Shown here: positions 50,592 through 58,797 of the stretch, in pieces
Layout: each line of letters starts with the position of its first letter
How positions within the stretch are numbered: the first letter of the stretch is position 1
Assembly: GCA_934691725.1 (NCBI GenBank)
Contig: CAKUTF010000011.1
Coordinates: 1 to 64,000 of the forward strand
Reading direction: 5' to 3'
DNA length: 64,000 bases
Origin: an uncultured Fibrobacter sp.
GTDB lineage: Bacteria > Fibrobacterota > Fibrobacteria > Fibrobacterales > Fibrobacteraceae
Program-made: the position numbers and the translations under genes
The notes under the pieces: generated by a model
The model's database searches: none
Seen by the model: the letters and a program-made list of their open reading frames with translations, nothing else
Told to the model about the DNA's origin: nothing

Positions 50592-50756
50592 TTAGAATGG
50601 CAAATAAGTTTCATCGTATGGTTCTACCCAATTTTCTAAAGGACTATCCTGACTTTTAGGAATATCTGCATATTTTTTCTTGGCATCGGCAAAATCACCC
50701 GCAAACACGACAGAGTATGCGAAGGAAAAGGCAATAAAAAACAAAATACGATGCAT
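50592..50756 (-). CDS. 54-residue exported peptide
   Basis: AAGGA precedes ATG 50756 by 6 bases. MHRILFFIAFSFAYSVVFAG is a signal peptide, leaving about 34 residues: DFADAKKKYADIPKSQDSPL and an acidic, aromatic end ENWVEPYDETYLPF. Stop at 50592. It lies 59 bases upstream of the lipoprotein gene on the same strand and could be co-transcribed. Its size and composition suggest a real small gene; no family is recognised. Confidence 0.5.
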   Translation of the reverse strand: MHRILFFIAFSFAYSVVFAGDFADAKKKYADIPKSQDSPLENWVEPYDETYLPF

Positions 50757-51059
50757 AAAAGTCCTTTTATAAATCTTGAAGTAAAGATAGAACTATAACT
50801 TACGTCCAACATTCAAAAGAAAGAACAACCGGTTACAAAAGCAAACAATGTTTCAAAATTTCGATTCGCAAATTCTCACTGTCAAACACAATCTTATCCA
50901 AAAAGAAAAAATACCCACCGACGATTCTTCACAAGCGGGCCATGCCCCATATAGAATACCAGCTACGCGTCATATTGCGCATTTAGCCTGTTCTCCTCCT
51001 GCTGTTGTCTGATAGGCGAGTTGCTCCGCTCCAGAACAACGGTGAACGGAAAACAGATC

Positions 51060-51240
51060 GCTCGGCTTGTCATTGCCGGACATTGACCCGGCAATCTCTG
51101 GATTCCCCGGTCAAGCCGGGGAATGACAGTGTGCAGAAACAGTTCGTTTCGAATTCCCGCTCTCCGCTTTCCAAAAGCCTAGACGTCAGCTGACTAATCC
51201 CTGTTCCCTAGTCCCTAAATATAGACGTCCGCGATTCCAA
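51060..51240. repeat. Composite intergenic repeat block 6
   Basis: Palindrome GATTCCCCGGTCAAGCCGGG with AATGACA (51101-51129), preceded by CATTGCCGGACATTGACCCG, then AAAAGCCTAGACGTCAGC (about 51170), CCCTGTT CCCTAGT CCCTAAA heptamers and ATATAGACGTCCGCGATT (about 51220). The remainder of 50757-51059 is AT-rich with no recognisable gene. Confidence 0.7.
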
Positions 51241-51295
51241 ACCTCTATGCATTTTTTTATATTTGTGCATAAAATAAATTACCGATGAGGATTTC

Positions 51296-52756
51296 ATGGA
51301 ATACAAAATCAAGGATATAAATCTCGCCGTCGAAGGCCGCAAGGAGCTCGACCTCGCCGAAACGGAAATGCCCGGTCTGATGGCACTTCGCAAAGAATAC
51401 GAAGGAAAGTTCCCGCTCAAGGGCGCTCGCATCATGGGAAGTCTCCACATGACCGTGCAGACGGCGATTCTCATCGAAACGCTTACGGAACTCGGCGCGG
51501 ACGTGCGTTGGGTGAGCTGCAACATTTTCAGCACGCAGGATAACGCGGCGGCAGCCATTGTCGTCGGCAAAAAAGGTTCCATCGACGCTCCCAAGGGAAC
51601 GCCTGTGTTCGCCTGGAAAGGAGAAACGCTCGAAGAGTATTGGGACAACACGGCAAAGGCTCTCGTATGGCCTGACGGCGAAGGCCCCGACATGATAGTC
51701 GATGACGGCGGGGACGCGACGATGATGATCGTCCGCGGCGCGGAATTCGAAGACGCGGGAAAGGTTCCCGATTACAACCCCGAAACGGATTCCGAGGAAT
51801 GGGGAGCGTTTCTTTCCATCGTCCGCAAGGAAATCGAAAAAGATCCGAAGCACTTCACCAAGCTCCGTGCAAAGGTCAAGGGCGTTTCCGAAGAAACGAC
51901 AACCGGCGTTCACCGCCTCTACGAAATGGCCCGCGAAGGACGTCTGCCGTTTGCCGCCATCAACGTAAACGATTCCGTCACCAAGTCAAAGTTCGACAAC
52001 CTCTATGGCTGCCGCCATTCGCTCATCGACGGACTCAACCGCGCAACGGATGTGATGATGGCGGGAAAAGTCGCCGTGGTCTGCGGATACGGGGATGTGG
52101 GCAAAGGCTGCGCCCAATCGCTCCGCGGACAAGGCGCACGCGTTATTGTCACGGAAATCGACCCGATCTGCGCGCTCCAGGCTGCCATGGAAGGCTATGA
52201 AGTCAAGACGCTCGACGAGGTAGTCTCGTTTGCGGACATCTTCGTCACGACAACCGGAAACGTGGGAATCATTTCCGCCGCCCAGATGGGCAAGATGAAG
52301 AACCGCGCCATCGTCGGAAACATCGGGCATTTCGACAACGAAATCGACATGGCGGGCCTTGCAAAAGTTCCCGGCATCAAAAAGAATAACATCAAGCCGC
52401 AATATGACGAATGGATTTTCCCCGACGGTCACAGCGTTCTGATCCTCGCCGAAGGACGCCTCCTGAACCTGGGATGCGCCACGGGACATCCGAGTTTCGT
52501 GATGAGCGCGAGCTTCACCAACCAGACGATTGCGCAGGTCGATCTTTGGCTCTCCGCAACCGGAAAGCCTACCGTGAGCGGCTACAGCTACGAAAAGGGA
52601 AAGGTCTATCGTCTGCCGATGATTCTCGACGAAAAGGTCGCGCGGCTGCACCTCGAAAAGCTCGGCGTCCACCTTTCCACGCTTCGCAAGGAACAAGCGG
52701 ATTACATCGGCGTGAAAGTCGAAGGCCCCTACAAGCCGGAATTCTACCGCTACTGA
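51296..52756 (+). CDS. ahcY: Adenosylhomocysteinase
   Basis: The 486-residue enzyme splits S-adenosylhomocysteine to adenosine and homocysteine. NAD-binding GYGDVGKGCAQSLRGQGARV, substrate region GSLHMTVQTAILIETL and STQDNAAAAI, and the C-terminal PYKPEFYRY (which reaches into the neighbour subunit) are present. Length includes the 40-residue insert (residues about 150-195) of the long bacterial/eukaryotic class. GAGGA precedes the ATG. The leader contains no recognisable SAH riboswitch. A terminator follows. Confidence 0.96.
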   Translation: MEYKIKDINLAVEGRKELDLAETEMPGLMALRKEYEGKFPLKGARIMGSLHMTVQTAILIETLTELGADVRWVSCNIFSTQDNAAAAIVVGKKGSIDAPKGTPVFAWKGETLEEYWDNTAKALVWPDGEGPDMIVDDGGDATMMIVRGAEFEDAGKVPDYNPETDSEEWGAFLSIVRKEIEKDPKHFTKLRAKVKGVSEETTTGVHRLYEMAREGRLPFAAINVNDSVTKSKFDNLYGCRHSLIDGLNRATDVMMAGKVAVVCGYGDVGKGCAQSLRGQGARVIVTEIDPICALQAAMEGYEVKTLDEVVSFADIFVTTTGNVGIISAAQMGKMKNRAIVGNIGHFDNEIDMAGLAKVPGIKKNNIKPQYDEWIFPDGHSVLILAEGRLLNLGCATGHPSFVMSASFTNQTIAQVDLWLSATGKPTVSGYSYEKGKVYRLPMILDEKVARLHLEKLGVHLSTLRKEQADYIGVKVEGPYKPEFYRY

Positions 52757-52774
52757 TTTCATCAAAAATCTAAG

Positions 52775-52805
52775 AAAGTCTCGCATTAAAACGCGGGACT
52801 TTTTC
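52775..52805 (+). terminator. Terminator of ahcY
   Basis: AAGTCTCGC (52776-52784) pairs with GCGGGACTT (52793-52801) with one T-G pair, followed by TTTT. Confidence 0.75.
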
Positions 52806-52820
52806 GTCTAATCGTACAGT

Positions 52821-52847
52821 AAAAAACCCGGCATTCGCCGGGTTTTT
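52821..52847 (-). terminator. Bidirectional terminator between ahcY and the sigma factor gene
   Basis: CCCGGC-ATTC-GCCGGG (52827-52842) flanked by A6 and T5, so it works on either strand. It lies 28 bases after the sigma factor stop. Confidence 0.85.
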
Positions 52848-52874
52848 CGAATGGAGAGAGAGTTTCTAAAAATA

Positions 52875-53699
52875 TCAGGCGGCGTCGAGGATCTGGTCGA
52901 TTTTTGTCGTACGCAACTTGGCGAGAGCCTTTTCCTTCACCTGGCGCACGCGTTCCTTCGAAAGCCCGACCATCTTGCCGATTTCCTTCAGGTTCAGGTC
53001 CGCGTCCATATCCAGACCATAGTAAAGCCCGATTACGCGGTGTTCCTGGTCGGTCAGGTTTTCCTTCAGCAAAAGTTCGAGCGAAGCCTGTTCGCCGTTC
53101 TTTTCCGCAAGCGCATCCGTCGCGTCGGCGGTAGAAGCGAGACAATCCCCGAGCGTCATGTCGCCGTCTTCGCCAACCGGAGAATCAAGCGATGTCGCAT
53201 GGGAACCCATCATCAGGATTTTTTCGATATCCTTTGCCTTGTAGCGGCTTTCGCCTTCGAGGCTTTCCGGGTCAATCGTCATCTGCCCTCCGATGACCTG
53301 GCGGGTTGTCGTCGCGGCACGGTTAAAGCGCCGAAGAACCAGTTCCTTTTCCGCGCTGATGCGGACAAGGCGCGCCTTTTCGGAAATCGCACGGGTGATG
53401 TTCTGGCGAATCCACCAGACCGCATAGCTGATAAACTTGATTTTCTGGTTCGGGTCAAAACGGCGTGCCGCTTCGATAAGGCCCATATTGCCTTCGTTGA
53501 TAAGTTCGTTTACGTCGAGACCCTGGCCCTTGTAAAGGTTTGCGATGTTCACGACAAACTTTAAATTGGATTTGACAAGGAGATCCTGTGCACGGCGATT
53601 GCCCTTGGCGGCGAGCCGGATCAAAATTTTTTCCTGTTCACGGGAGAGGAGCGGATACTTGGAGATGTCGTTCAAGTATTTGAAGTAAATGGAATTCAT
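52875..53699 (-). CDS. Sigma-70 family RNA polymerase sigma factor
   Basis: The 274-residue protein has regions 1.2 (YFKYLNDISKYPLLSREQEK), 2 (LKFVVNIANLYKGQGLDVNELINEGNMGLIEAARRFDP, FISYAVWWIRQNI), 3, and 4 (LTDQEHRVIGLYYGLD, LKEIGKMVGLSKERVRQVKEKALAKLR). It has no large region 1.1, so it is the primary factor of Fibrobacter-type genomes or a group 2 paralog; the data do not decide. It is monocistronic, divergent from the LytS-type kinase gene. Confidence 0.92.
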   Translation of the reverse strand: MNSIYFKYLNDISKYPLLSREQEKILIRLAAKGNRRAQDLLVKSNLKFVVNIANLYKGQGLDVNELINEGNMGLIEAARRFDPNQKIKFISYAVWWIRQNITRAISEKARLVRISAEKELVLRRFNRAATTTRQVIGGQMTIDPESLEGESRYKAKDIEKILMMGSHATSLDSPVGEDGDMTLGDCLASTADATDALAEKNGEQASLELLLKENLTDQEHRVIGLYYGLDMDADLNLKEIGKMVGLSKERVRQVKEKALAKLRTTKIDQILDAA

Positions 53700-53893
53700 C
53701 TGGCGTTACCTCTTTTTTGTCGCAGCGACCTTTTCGCTACGCCTTGAAATATAAAGCATCGATTTTTTCCAAGTGTCAGAAAGCGCTTTCGTTTTGGCAA
53801 AACATTCATCGCCTTTCTGTCTCCATTTATCGCCCTTTTGTCATTTTTTTGTCATTTCCAGGAAAAAATCCCTATATTGGAGGCATGGAAAAC

Positions 53894-55060
53894 ATGATGC
53901 GCCAAGAGAAGCTGTTTCTAAGCGATTTCGAAAACCTGAACGCCGTCCACTCGTCCACCAAAGGGAGCATTCCGGATTGGCTTTGCGGGAAAAATTCCGT
54001 TTCGCCGACAGTCCTGCGAATCATGATGTTCCTCTTCTTTCTCGCTGTAGGATATGTCGCGGCTTCTGCCGGAATGGACGCCGAGAACTATTCACAAAAA
54101 AGAATCCTCGCCGCATTCGTCTCCGTTTTCAACTTTCTCTTGGGATTTTTTCTGAACCAGCTGCTTTTCGTCCCACGATTTTTCTTCAAGAAACGCATCG
54201 TCGCCTTTGTCCTGGTCAATTTTCTCTTCATGCTGGAATCGTCCGTCATCCAGGATTTTTTGACCTATTGGGTTTTGGATAAGAACGGACCGCTTTTTGA
54301 AGCGATTTTCGGGAAGGCTTCGATCGGAAACGCCTTTGTCATCCTGCTTATCTTTTTGGCGCTCACCATCATCGTCTGCGTGTTCAATGTCTTGTTCCGA
54401 CTCGGAGGAATTCACGCCCGAGACGCCTACCTGAAACGCGTCCAGGAAAACTTCTACCTGCAAGCGGATCTCGCCTTTCTCAAGCAGCAGCTGTCGCCGC
54501 ATTTTCTTTTCAATACGCTGAACAACATCACCGCCCTGGTCGATATCGATCCGAAGCTCGCGCAAAAATCGATGATCCAGCTGTCTTCGGTTTTGCGTCA
54601 AATCTTAAACGAATCAAAGGAAAGGGAAGTTCCGCTTTCGCAGGAACTGGACGTGCTTTCGAAATACTGCGAACTGGAAAAGTTGAGATTCGGAACCAAT
54701 ATGGATTTTTCGCTGAAAACGCACGTGGAAAATCCCGACACAAAAATCGCGCCGCTCCTGATGATGCCGCTTATCGAAAATGCGATGAAGTACGGCGTCC
54801 ACCCGAGCAATCCCTGCTATATTTCCATCGACATTTCGGAAGTCAATAACAAATTAACATGCCGAGTAAAGAATTCCGTTTCGCCGCAGACCGCTTCGAC
54901 AAAGGTAAGCAGCGGAATCGGGCTTTCCAACTTGAAGCGGCGTTTGAACATGTGCTATCCGGATAAATACACCTACACCACGAACACTACCGAAGATTCC
55001 TACACAAGCGAACTGCAAATCGATTTGACTGAACCGATGAAAGCGGGAAGTTTTAACTAG
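53894..55060 (+). CDS. LytS-type sensor histidine kinase
   Basis: The 388-residue protein has about four membrane helices in the N-terminal half (MMFLFFLAVGYVAASAG, AFVSVFNFLLGFFL, AFVLVNFLFML, AFVILLIFLALTIIVCVF), then a His-kinase domain with the phospho-acceptor in LSPHFLFNTLNNI and N-box MMPLIENAMKYGV. The G-box is GIGLSNLKRRL. The ATG at 53894 is chosen because GGAGG lies 10 bases before it but only 1 base before the ATG at 53885. No LytTR response regulator is adjacent, so its partner is elsewhere. Confidence 0.85.
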   Translation: MMRQEKLFLSDFENLNAVHSSTKGSIPDWLCGKNSVSPTVLRIMMFLFFLAVGYVAASAGMDAENYSQKRILAAFVSVFNFLLGFFLNQLLFVPRFFFKKRIVAFVLVNFLFMLESSVIQDFLTYWVLDKNGPLFEAIFGKASIGNAFVILLIFLALTIIVCVFNVLFRLGGIHARDAYLKRVQENFYLQADLAFLKQQLSPHFLFNTLNNITALVDIDPKLAQKSMIQLSSVLRQILNESKEREVPLSQELDVLSKYCELEKLRFGTNMDFSLKTHVENPDTKIAPLLMMPLIENAMKYGVHPSNPCYISIDISEVNNKLTCRVKNSVSPQTASTKVSSGIGLSNLKRRLNMCYPDKYTYTTNTTEDSYTSELQIDLTEPMKAGSFN

Positions 55061-55078
55061 GCGGTTTTCCGATATCGA

Positions 55079-55969
55079 TTATTTCAACAGCAGACTTTGC
55101 CCGCCCAGTTTTAAAACCGCGGGAGACTGCGGAACTTGAAGGATTTCTCCTGCTTTCAAAATCCCCTGCCGTAAGAAAACTCCGTTTATATCAAAAAGCC
55201 GATAATTTATTGGACGGGCAAAACCTTCTAGCGTAAATTGATGAAAGGCGATTTGACGAACCTTCAAGCGAGATGGAGCGGTTAGATTCGGGAGGGAAAC
55301 AGTTCCGTTGCAAGCCCCCAAAGAACCGAACTTCACCAATCTAAATTCGCCCGAATCCCCGGAATCTCCCGAGAATAACAGGTAAACCGCGGCGCTTTTG
55401 GCGAGGATTTCTTCTTTGGTTGCGCCGGGTCCCCAACTGTCCAATTTGAATCCACTCCACGGGATATCGACAACGAGCATCGAATCCGAGCGGCTTATCT
55501 CCGCTTCAAGATTATTTTCGTAAGAAGAAGAGCCGTCGGATTCTTTCTTCAGTCTCAACAAAAAGTTCATAGAAGCCTGATACTCCAGGCAAAATCCCTC
55601 CCAACCAGAAATATCGCCACCCTCTTGTTCCGAATTCCAGATATTAAAGCCTATTCCGACATACGGCTTTGCTGAAAGCATTTCCCCATCAGGGGCTAGC
55701 TCGCCAAGAATCATTTTCCCCTGGACGCTTTGATAAGCTTTGACCACCTGCCAAAAGAAATCTCCGAGTTCGTTTTCCTTTATACCAGAAGGCCATTCCC
55801 AAGAAGAATTTCCATCGCTAAAAGCGTACCAATATCCCGATGAGCCGTCGGCAGAACCTGTAATAACCCGTCCCACCGAATCCATCGAAGCATCCCACAA
55901 AAACGGAGCCTTTATTTCATGCGCAATGAGGGCTATAGGAATGAAAAGCAACAGAATAAAAAATTTCAT
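55079..55969 (-). CDS. Secreted protein with C-terminal sorting-like tail, unknown function
   Basis: The 296-residue protein has a signal peptide (MKFFILLLFIPIALIA). The mature part resembles a carbohydrate-binding or galactose-binding beta-sandwich: GSSGYWYAFSDGNSSWEWPS, YVGIGFNIWNSEQEGGDISG and MLVVDIPWSGFKLDSWGPGA, as in Fibrobacter CBM-like domains. The last 70 residues (NYRLFDINGVFLRQGILKAG, then LGGQSLLLK) look like a type IX-type sorting tail. Both readings are from pattern recognition. It converges on the kinase gene, 18 bases apart. Confidence 0.6.
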   Translation of the reverse strand: MKFFILLLFIPIALIAHEIKAPFLWDASMDSVGRVITGSADGSSGYWYAFSDGNSSWEWPSGIKENELGDFFWQVVKAYQSVQGKMILGELAPDGEMLSAKPYVGIGFNIWNSEQEGGDISGWEGFCLEYQASMNFLLRLKKESDGSSSYENNLEAEISRSDSMLVVDIPWSGFKLDSWGPGATKEEILAKSAAVYLLFSGDSGDSGEFRLVKFGSLGACNGTVSLPNLTAPSRLKVRQIAFHQFTLEGFARPINYRLFDINGVFLRQGILKAGEILQVPQSPAVLKLGGQSLLLK

Positions 55970-56073
55970 ATTTACCCCAGATTAAGAATCATTTAAAACA
56001 TAAGTTTTATCTCTTTAAAACGCAAGAATGCCCCGGCTTGCCGGGGCATTCTTCGAGAACCTTTTCTCTTCGG

Positions 56074-56427
56074 TTAAGCCTGAGCCTTCACCTGCGCGAC
56101 GACGGCGGCAAACGCTTCCGGGTCGCTCACGGCGAGATCGGCAAGGACCTTACGGTTGATGCTGATGTTCGCCTTGGACAGCAAGTGGATGAACTGGCTG
56201 TAGCTCAAGTCAAATTCACGCACCGCAGCGTTGAGACGGGTGATCCACAGGGAGCGGAAAGCACCTTTCTTGTCGCGACGATGGGCGTATGCGTATTGGC
56301 CTGCGTGGGCGACGGCTTCTTTCGCAAGGCGAAGATTCGACTTGCGGCGGCCGTAGTAACCCTTGGCAGCCTTGAGAATGTTCTTGCGGCGGGCGCGAGA
56401 AGGAACTCTAGTCTTAGAACGTGGCAT
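56074..56427 (-). CDS. rplT: 50S ribosomal protein L20 (bL20)
   Basis: The 117-residue protein starts MPRSKTRVPSRARRKNILKA and has GYYGRRKSNLRLAKEAVAHA and LWITRLNAAVREFDLSYSQF. Third gene of infC-rpmI-rplT; 14 bases separate it from rpmI. Binds 23S rRNA early in assembly and often represses this operon. Confidence 0.97.
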   Translation of the reverse strand: MPRSKTRVPSRARRKNILKAAKGYYGRRKSNLRLAKEAVAHAGQYAYAHRRDKKGAFRSLWITRLNAAVREFDLSYSQFIHLLSKANISINRKVLADLAVSDPEAFAAVVAQVKAQA

Positions 56428-56441
56428 TCTTACCTCTCCTG

Positions 56442-56639
56442 TTAAGCTTTGACAAGCAGACGCTTGACTCTGTATTCATCGGATTTCTTGACGGTTCCAG
56501 CCTTGCGCAGATTGCGCTTGCGCTTTGTCGTCATCTTGGTAAGAATGTGGCGCAGACCAGCGCGCTTGAACTTCACGTGGCCGCTGCCGGTCACGCGGAA
56601 GCGCTTCTTGGCACCACCGTGCGTTTTCATCTTAGGCAT
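56442..56639 (-). CDS. rpmI: 50S ribosomal protein L35 (bL35)
   Basis: The 65-residue protein starts MPKMKTHGGAKKRFRVTGSG and continues LRHILTKMTTKRKRNLRKAG, the L35 pattern. Its ATG lies inside the end of infC (8-base overlap), so it is coupled. Confidence 0.97.
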   Translation of the reverse strand: MPKMKTHGGAKKRFRVTGSGHVKFKRAGLRHILTKMTTKRKRNLRKAGTVKKSDEYRVKRLLVKA

Positions 56640-57270
56640 TGTTTACCTCTTGGGTTTGTTGTTTAGCCTCACCTGCTGCCTTTGGCTCGGTTGCGGGCTT
56701 TTGCGCTGCTGCCTTTTGGGCGGCACCGCGCTTGGGACCGTAGATGTAGAGAAGCGTGTTCCCTTCCATCCGCGAATCCGTTTCCAATTCGCCGACATCC
56801 GCCAAGTCCTGCTTGGCGCGTTCCATCAGTCGGCGACCGTAATCCATGTGCGCCATTTCGCGTCCACGGAACTGCATAATCAGACGGACCTTCATGCCAT
56901 CTTCGAGGAATCCGCGCATCTGCTTGATGCGATACAGATAGTCGTTCTCGGCGGTCTTCGGGTGCATCTTGATTTCCTTGAGCTTTACGACATGCTGTTT
57001 CGCCTTTGCCGCCTTGTTGCGCTTGAGCTGCTCGAACTTGTACTTGCCGTAGTTGATGATGCGGCAGACGGGAGGCTTCGCGTTCGGCGAGACTTCCACC
57101 AGGTCCAGTCCGGCATCCTTTGCCATCTGCAAAGCTTTGCGCGTATCAATGATTACCTGCGAGCCGTCGTCCTTTACCAGACGGATCGGGGAGATATGAA
57201 TGGCCTCGTTGATACGGGTTCCGTCCGCAGGACGGTTCGGCATTTGCCGTAGGCGGGGATTGGGATACAA
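56632..57270 (-). CDS. infC: Translation initiation factor IF-3
   Basis: The 212-residue factor has N-domain INEAIHISPIRLV, linker-adjacent GLDLVEVSPNAKPPVCRIIN YGKYKFEQLKR, and C-domain LKEIKMHPKTAENDYLYRIK and RMEGNTLLYIYGPKRG. A C-terminal extension of about 35 residues (Ala/Gln/Lys-rich) is longer than usual. Start is TTG at 57270, with GAGGTAG 8 bases upstream and a stop codon just before in frame; rare starts are normal for infC. Confidence 0.95.
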   Translation of the reverse strand: MYPNPRLRQMPNRPADGTRINEAIHISPIRLVKDDGSQVIIDTRKALQMAKDAGLDLVEVSPNAKPPVCRIINYGKYKFEQLKRNKAAKAKQHVVKLKEIKMHPKTAENDYLYRIKQMRGFLEDGMKVRLIMQFRGREMAHMDYGRRLMERAKQDLADVGELETDSRMEGNTLLYIYGPKRGAAQKAAAQKPATEPKAAGEAKQQTQEVNNA

Positions 57271-57394
57271 GTTATGCTACCTCATGAAGATGGTTGATTT
57301 TGGCGAGAAATTTAGCAAATCTCGATAAAAAGTTCAACTTTTCTGCAAGTTCCCCTTTGGAAATCGCGATTTTTTTTGTATAATTGGAATCGCT

Positions 57395-57466
57395 GCGGCG
57401 GTAGCTCAATGGTAGAGCTTTAGCCTTCCAAGCTAATGGTTGCCGGTTCGATCCCGGTCCGCCGCT
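57395..57466 (+). tRNA. tRNA-Gly (TCC anticodon)
   Basis: Acceptor GCGGCGG pairs with CCGCCGC; D-arm GCTC...GAGC; anticodon arm TTAGC-CTTCCAA-GCTAA gives TCC; T-arm GCCGG-TTCGATC-CCGGT. Discriminator base is T and CCA is not encoded. It reads opposite to the flanking infC and fabV genes. Confidence 0.97.
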
Positions 57467-57472
57467 CTAAAA

Positions 57473-57497
57473 ACTCCGAATTTCTCGGAGTTTTTTT
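57473..57497 (+). terminator. Terminator of tRNA-Gly
   Basis: ACTCCGA pairs with TCGGAGT around ATTTC, with A5 before and T7 after, directly behind the tRNA. Confidence 0.85.
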
Positions 57498-57542
57498 GTG
57501 TTTTTTTCAAATAACACTTTCGCCTTTGATTTTTTAAAGTGA

Positions 57543-57566
57543 AAAACCGCCCGCTTGGACGGTTTC
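57543..57566 (-). terminator. Terminator of the fatty-acid operon
   Basis: On the minus strand AAACCGTCC pairs with GGGCGGTTT (one G-U pair) around AAGC, followed by TTT. It lies 22 bases after the fabV stop. Confidence 0.75.
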
Positions 57567-57587
57567 TTCGTTGATTTCGAGCGGAAA

Positions 57588-58781
57588 TTAAATCGTGTCC
57601 ATCCGTTCGACATCCTTGTCGTAGTCGATGCCTTCGATGTCAAAGCCGTTCGTCGCAAGGAAATCGTGGCGGTAACCTTCGATGTCTCCGAGTTCGGCAA
57701 TGTTGCTCTCGTTTACAATCGGCATATACTTGGCGACTTCGTCCTGGACCTTCGGGTCGAGTTCTAGTTCGTCGATGCGGATGCGGTGCTCGTCGTCGGT
57801 CGGTACAGGCTTTCCCGTGTAAAGGCGTTCCGCAAAAAGGCGTTCCATCTGCTCGATGCAGCCTTCGTGCGTGCCGTTCCGTTTCATAATCTTGAAGAGA
57901 ATGGAAATGTAGAGCGGTATCAGCGGAATGACCGCCGAGGAACGCGTCACAAGTCCCTTGTTCACGGAGATGTACGCTTCGCCGTGGAGAGATTTCGAGA
58001 GTTCCGCGTCGAGTTCGCGAGCGGTCCGCTCGATGTCCTTCTTGGCCGCACCGATGGTGCCGTCGCGGTAGATGGCGTGGGTGTAGGTCGGTCCGATGTA
58101 GGAATAGGCGACGGTCTTGACGCCTTCGGCGAGAACGCCCGCTTCGGAAAGCTGGTGAATCCAGCGCGCCCAGTCTTCTCCGCCCATGACCTTTACCGTC
58201 TGGCGCTTTTCCTCTTCGTTTGCTACTTCCGCGGTGATGATGGAGAACTTGCCCGTGACGACATCCATCGTCGCGCCGGAGAACGTCTTTTCGAGAGGCT
58301 TCAGCACGCTGCGGTACTTTTCACCCGTGACCGGATCGACGCGGACAGCACTTGCCACGCTGTAAATTACCAGGTCAAACTTCCCAAACTGTTTGGAGGT
58401 CTCGATGACCTGCTTCCGCATTTCGTCGGAGAATGCGTCCCCGTTGAATGTCACGCAGCCGAGCCCCTTGGCCTTTGCCGCCCGATCGAACGCCATGTTG
58501 TTGTACCAGCCCGGAGTTCCGCTTTTCGATTCGGTCCCTTCCCTTTCGAACGAGACGCCGATGGTGTTCGCTCCGCATTCAAAAGCCGCAGCAATTCGGC
58601 TGGCGAGCCCGTAGCCCGTGGAGCATCCCAAAACAAGAACATTTTTCGGAGCGTTCGGAAGCTTGCCGCGTAAGGCCGCTTTCTTTTCCACGTAGGCGAT
58701 TTGATGCTCGACGTCCTTGGCGCATCCCTGCGGATGGGCGTTGATGCAGATGTTGCTGCGGATGAGAGGCTTGATAATCAT
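57588..58781 (-). CDS. fabV: Trans-2-enoyl-ACP/CoA reductase FabV
   Basis: The 397-residue enzyme reduces enoyl-ACP with NADH. NAD motif GCSTGYGLASRIAAAFECGA is near 48-67, the catalytic Tyr-x8-Lys lies in YTHAIYRDGTIGAAK, and YSYIGPTYTH and GDIEGYRHDFLATNGF are FabV hallmarks. Length matches the family (about 400). ATG 58781 follows AAAGGATT. Last gene of the operon; FabF precedes it by 16 bases. Confidence 0.95.
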   Translation of the reverse strand: MIIKPLIRSNICINAHPQGCAKDVEHQIAYVEKKAALRGKLPNAPKNVLVLGCSTGYGLASRIAAAFECGANTIGVSFEREGTESKSGTPGWYNNMAFDRAAKAKGLGCVTFNGDAFSDEMRKQVIETSKQFGKFDLVIYSVASAVRVDPVTGEKYRSVLKPLEKTFSGATMDVVTGKFSIITAEVANEEEKRQTVKVMGGEDWARWIHQLSEAGVLAEGVKTVAYSYIGPTYTHAIYRDGTIGAAKKDIERTARELDAELSKSLHGEAYISVNKGLVTRSSAVIPLIPLYISILFKIMKRNGTHEGCIEQMERLFAERLYTGKPVPTDDEHRIRIDELELDPKVQDEVAKYMPIVNESNIAELGDIEGYRHDFLATNGFDIEGIDYDKDVERMDTI

Positions 58782-58797
58782 AGGGAATCCTTTGAAT

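Noticed and set aside
51241..51295. SAH riboswitch in front of ahcY
   Set aside because: The leader is short, AT-rich and lacks paired elements; upstream sequence is the repeat block.
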